Origin: Paraescarpia echinospica
Taxonomy: Eukaryota > Annelida > Polychaeta > Sabellida > Siboglinidae
NCBI GenBank assembly: GCA_020002185.1
Contig: CM034537.1
Coordinates: forward strand, 10,317,640 to 10,381,639
DNA length: 64,000 nt
Reading direction: 5' to 3'
A program made the translations under genes and the position numbers. Under the pieces are notes generated by a model that was not told where the DNA came from, ran no database searches, and worked only from the letters and a program-made list of their open reading frames with translations. This document shows positions 63,212 to 64,000 of the stretch, piece after piece. Positions within the stretch are counted from its first letter, which is position 1; every line of letters begins with the position of its first letter.

Positions 63212-64000
63212 TTATTCATCATCGTTATCCAAATCTTGATAGTCTGCATCATCTGTGTCATTAGTGTCTTCTGTTGCACGCTCCTTGGTGTTGAAGCGAT
63301 CTGAACAGGCAGGACCACTACCACGGGAACAGAACAATGTGCAAACAAGTTGGCGCCCCATGCATCTACAGTTCCCACCTCTACATACTCGCTCTGATTC
63401 GCAGCCACACGTGACCAACTTGAGGACGTGTTCGAGAGCGTAGGGTACTCCATCGCCCATGTACCGTGGGATTAGGCATTTGTTTGTGTCATCCTCTTCC
63501 AATTCATAGTCTACTGCATTCAGAGGAGATGGATCTCCACTCATGGCACTGTACCATTGAGCGACCTGATGGTGTACTCTGCGAACGTTCTGCTCAAATG
63601 CTTCAGTTGTTGGGGGCAAACTACATAGCTTTGGTATTGCTATTGATTTCCCTGTCTTCTGCGCCCACAGCCGCTGGCGGCACTCCGTCATGGAAGAGCA
63701 TGGTGTCTTCACACCGTAGTACGCGGCCATGAAAGCTGTCGCTTGCTTGGTGACTTTGACAATATCTGCCGTCGGTTGGCCACGGCGATTGCTGTTGTCT
63801 TGCCAACTCCGTAGGTCGCCGCAACTGAATCACAACCAGTTGGAGCATGGAGTGCCAAGATTTCGGGTATGATCGTAGCATTTTTACGAGCGGTTTCCTT
63901 CACGTCAATGCATGAACGACCTTGGATTGATGACTGCATCGTCACGGAGGACTGGAGTTTCTCGCTCGAGTAGAAGAAGAGTAGCAAAGCAAACACGTCG
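63212..64000 (-). pseudogene. FEN1/PIN-like family gene, C-terminal half, at window edge
   Basis: Minus strand; the N-terminal half would lie beyond 64,000. 63,996-63,740: ARKNATIIPEILALHAPTGC then GVGKTTAIAVANRR. The TGCD block plus Gly-rich turn matches the LxGCDY / GIGxxxA helix-hairpin part of FEN1-type nucleases. A one-base frameshift near 63,740 leads to AAYYGVKTPCSSMTECRQRL, LCSLPPTTEAFEQNVRRVHH, GDGVPYALEHVLKLVTCGCE and a Cys-rich end (VCRGGNCRCMGRQLVCTLFC), then an acidic tail to the stop at 63,212. The Cys cluster resembles a CXC-type zinc-binding tail. Apart from the frameshift it is well preserved; an intron at that point is an alternative. Confidence 0.7.

Overview
The window looks like non-vertebrate metazoan genomic DNA, probably from a marine invertebrate; the phylum cannot be fixed from sequence alone. 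Genes are split by large introns with GT-AG splice sites, coding exons are small and cysteine-rich, and most of the DNA is decayed retrotransposons, SINEs, minisatellites and CA/ACGC microsatellites. I see no bacterial gene organisation, CRISPR array or rRNA. The only tRNA-like sequences are SINE heads.

Two host genes can be rebuilt exon by exon, with every splice phase agreeing. Gene 1 (+, 22,111-44,451, 8 coding exons, 294 aa) is a secreted CAP/SCP-superfamily protein: signal peptide, CAP domain, CRISP-type cysteine hinge, small EGF-like module, ShKT-like C-terminus. It has a TATA box at 21,986, and two tRNA-derived SINEs sit just upstream. Gene 2 (-, 61,726-54,938, 6 coding exons, 631 aa) is a type I membrane protein: signal peptide, EMI-like cysteine-rich domain ending in a CCxGY motif, two EGF modules, a Thr/Pro mucin-like stalk, a transmembrane helix and a tail with duplicated tyrosine motifs. 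This resembles a Nimrod/Draper/MEGF-type recognition receptor on a mucin stalk, in a combination I do not recognise.

Layout. 1-20 kb: a graveyard of non-LTR retrotransposons nested several levels deep (element D is interrupted by A, A by B, B by C; D also by E and D2), then a FEN1/PIN-like gene fragment and three more LINE fragments. 20-22 kb: no genes, two SINEs, promoter of gene 1. 22-44.5 kb: gene 1, whose introns hold LINE, Penelope-like and THAP remnants, a 1.8 kb 47-bp minisatellite, a foldback MITE and a second copy of element A. 44.6-47.1 kb: a decayed DNA-transposon-like unit with long inverted arms around a broken FEN1/PIN-like gene. 47-54.9 kb: SINEs, LINE scraps, microsatellites and a 38-bp minisatellite. 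54.9-61.7 kb: gene 2, with four intronic tandem arrays including five evenly spaced E-boxes. 61.8-64 kb: a LINE endonuclease scrap and, running off the edge, a second FEN1/PIN-like unit whose flank carries repeats of a similar kind.

The best leads are the gene 2 receptor and the FEN1/PIN-like family, which occurs three times here and twice sits beside arrays of AAGATGGC-type (YY1-like) motifs. Element boundaries are by eye; clade names are family-level judgements without database searches.
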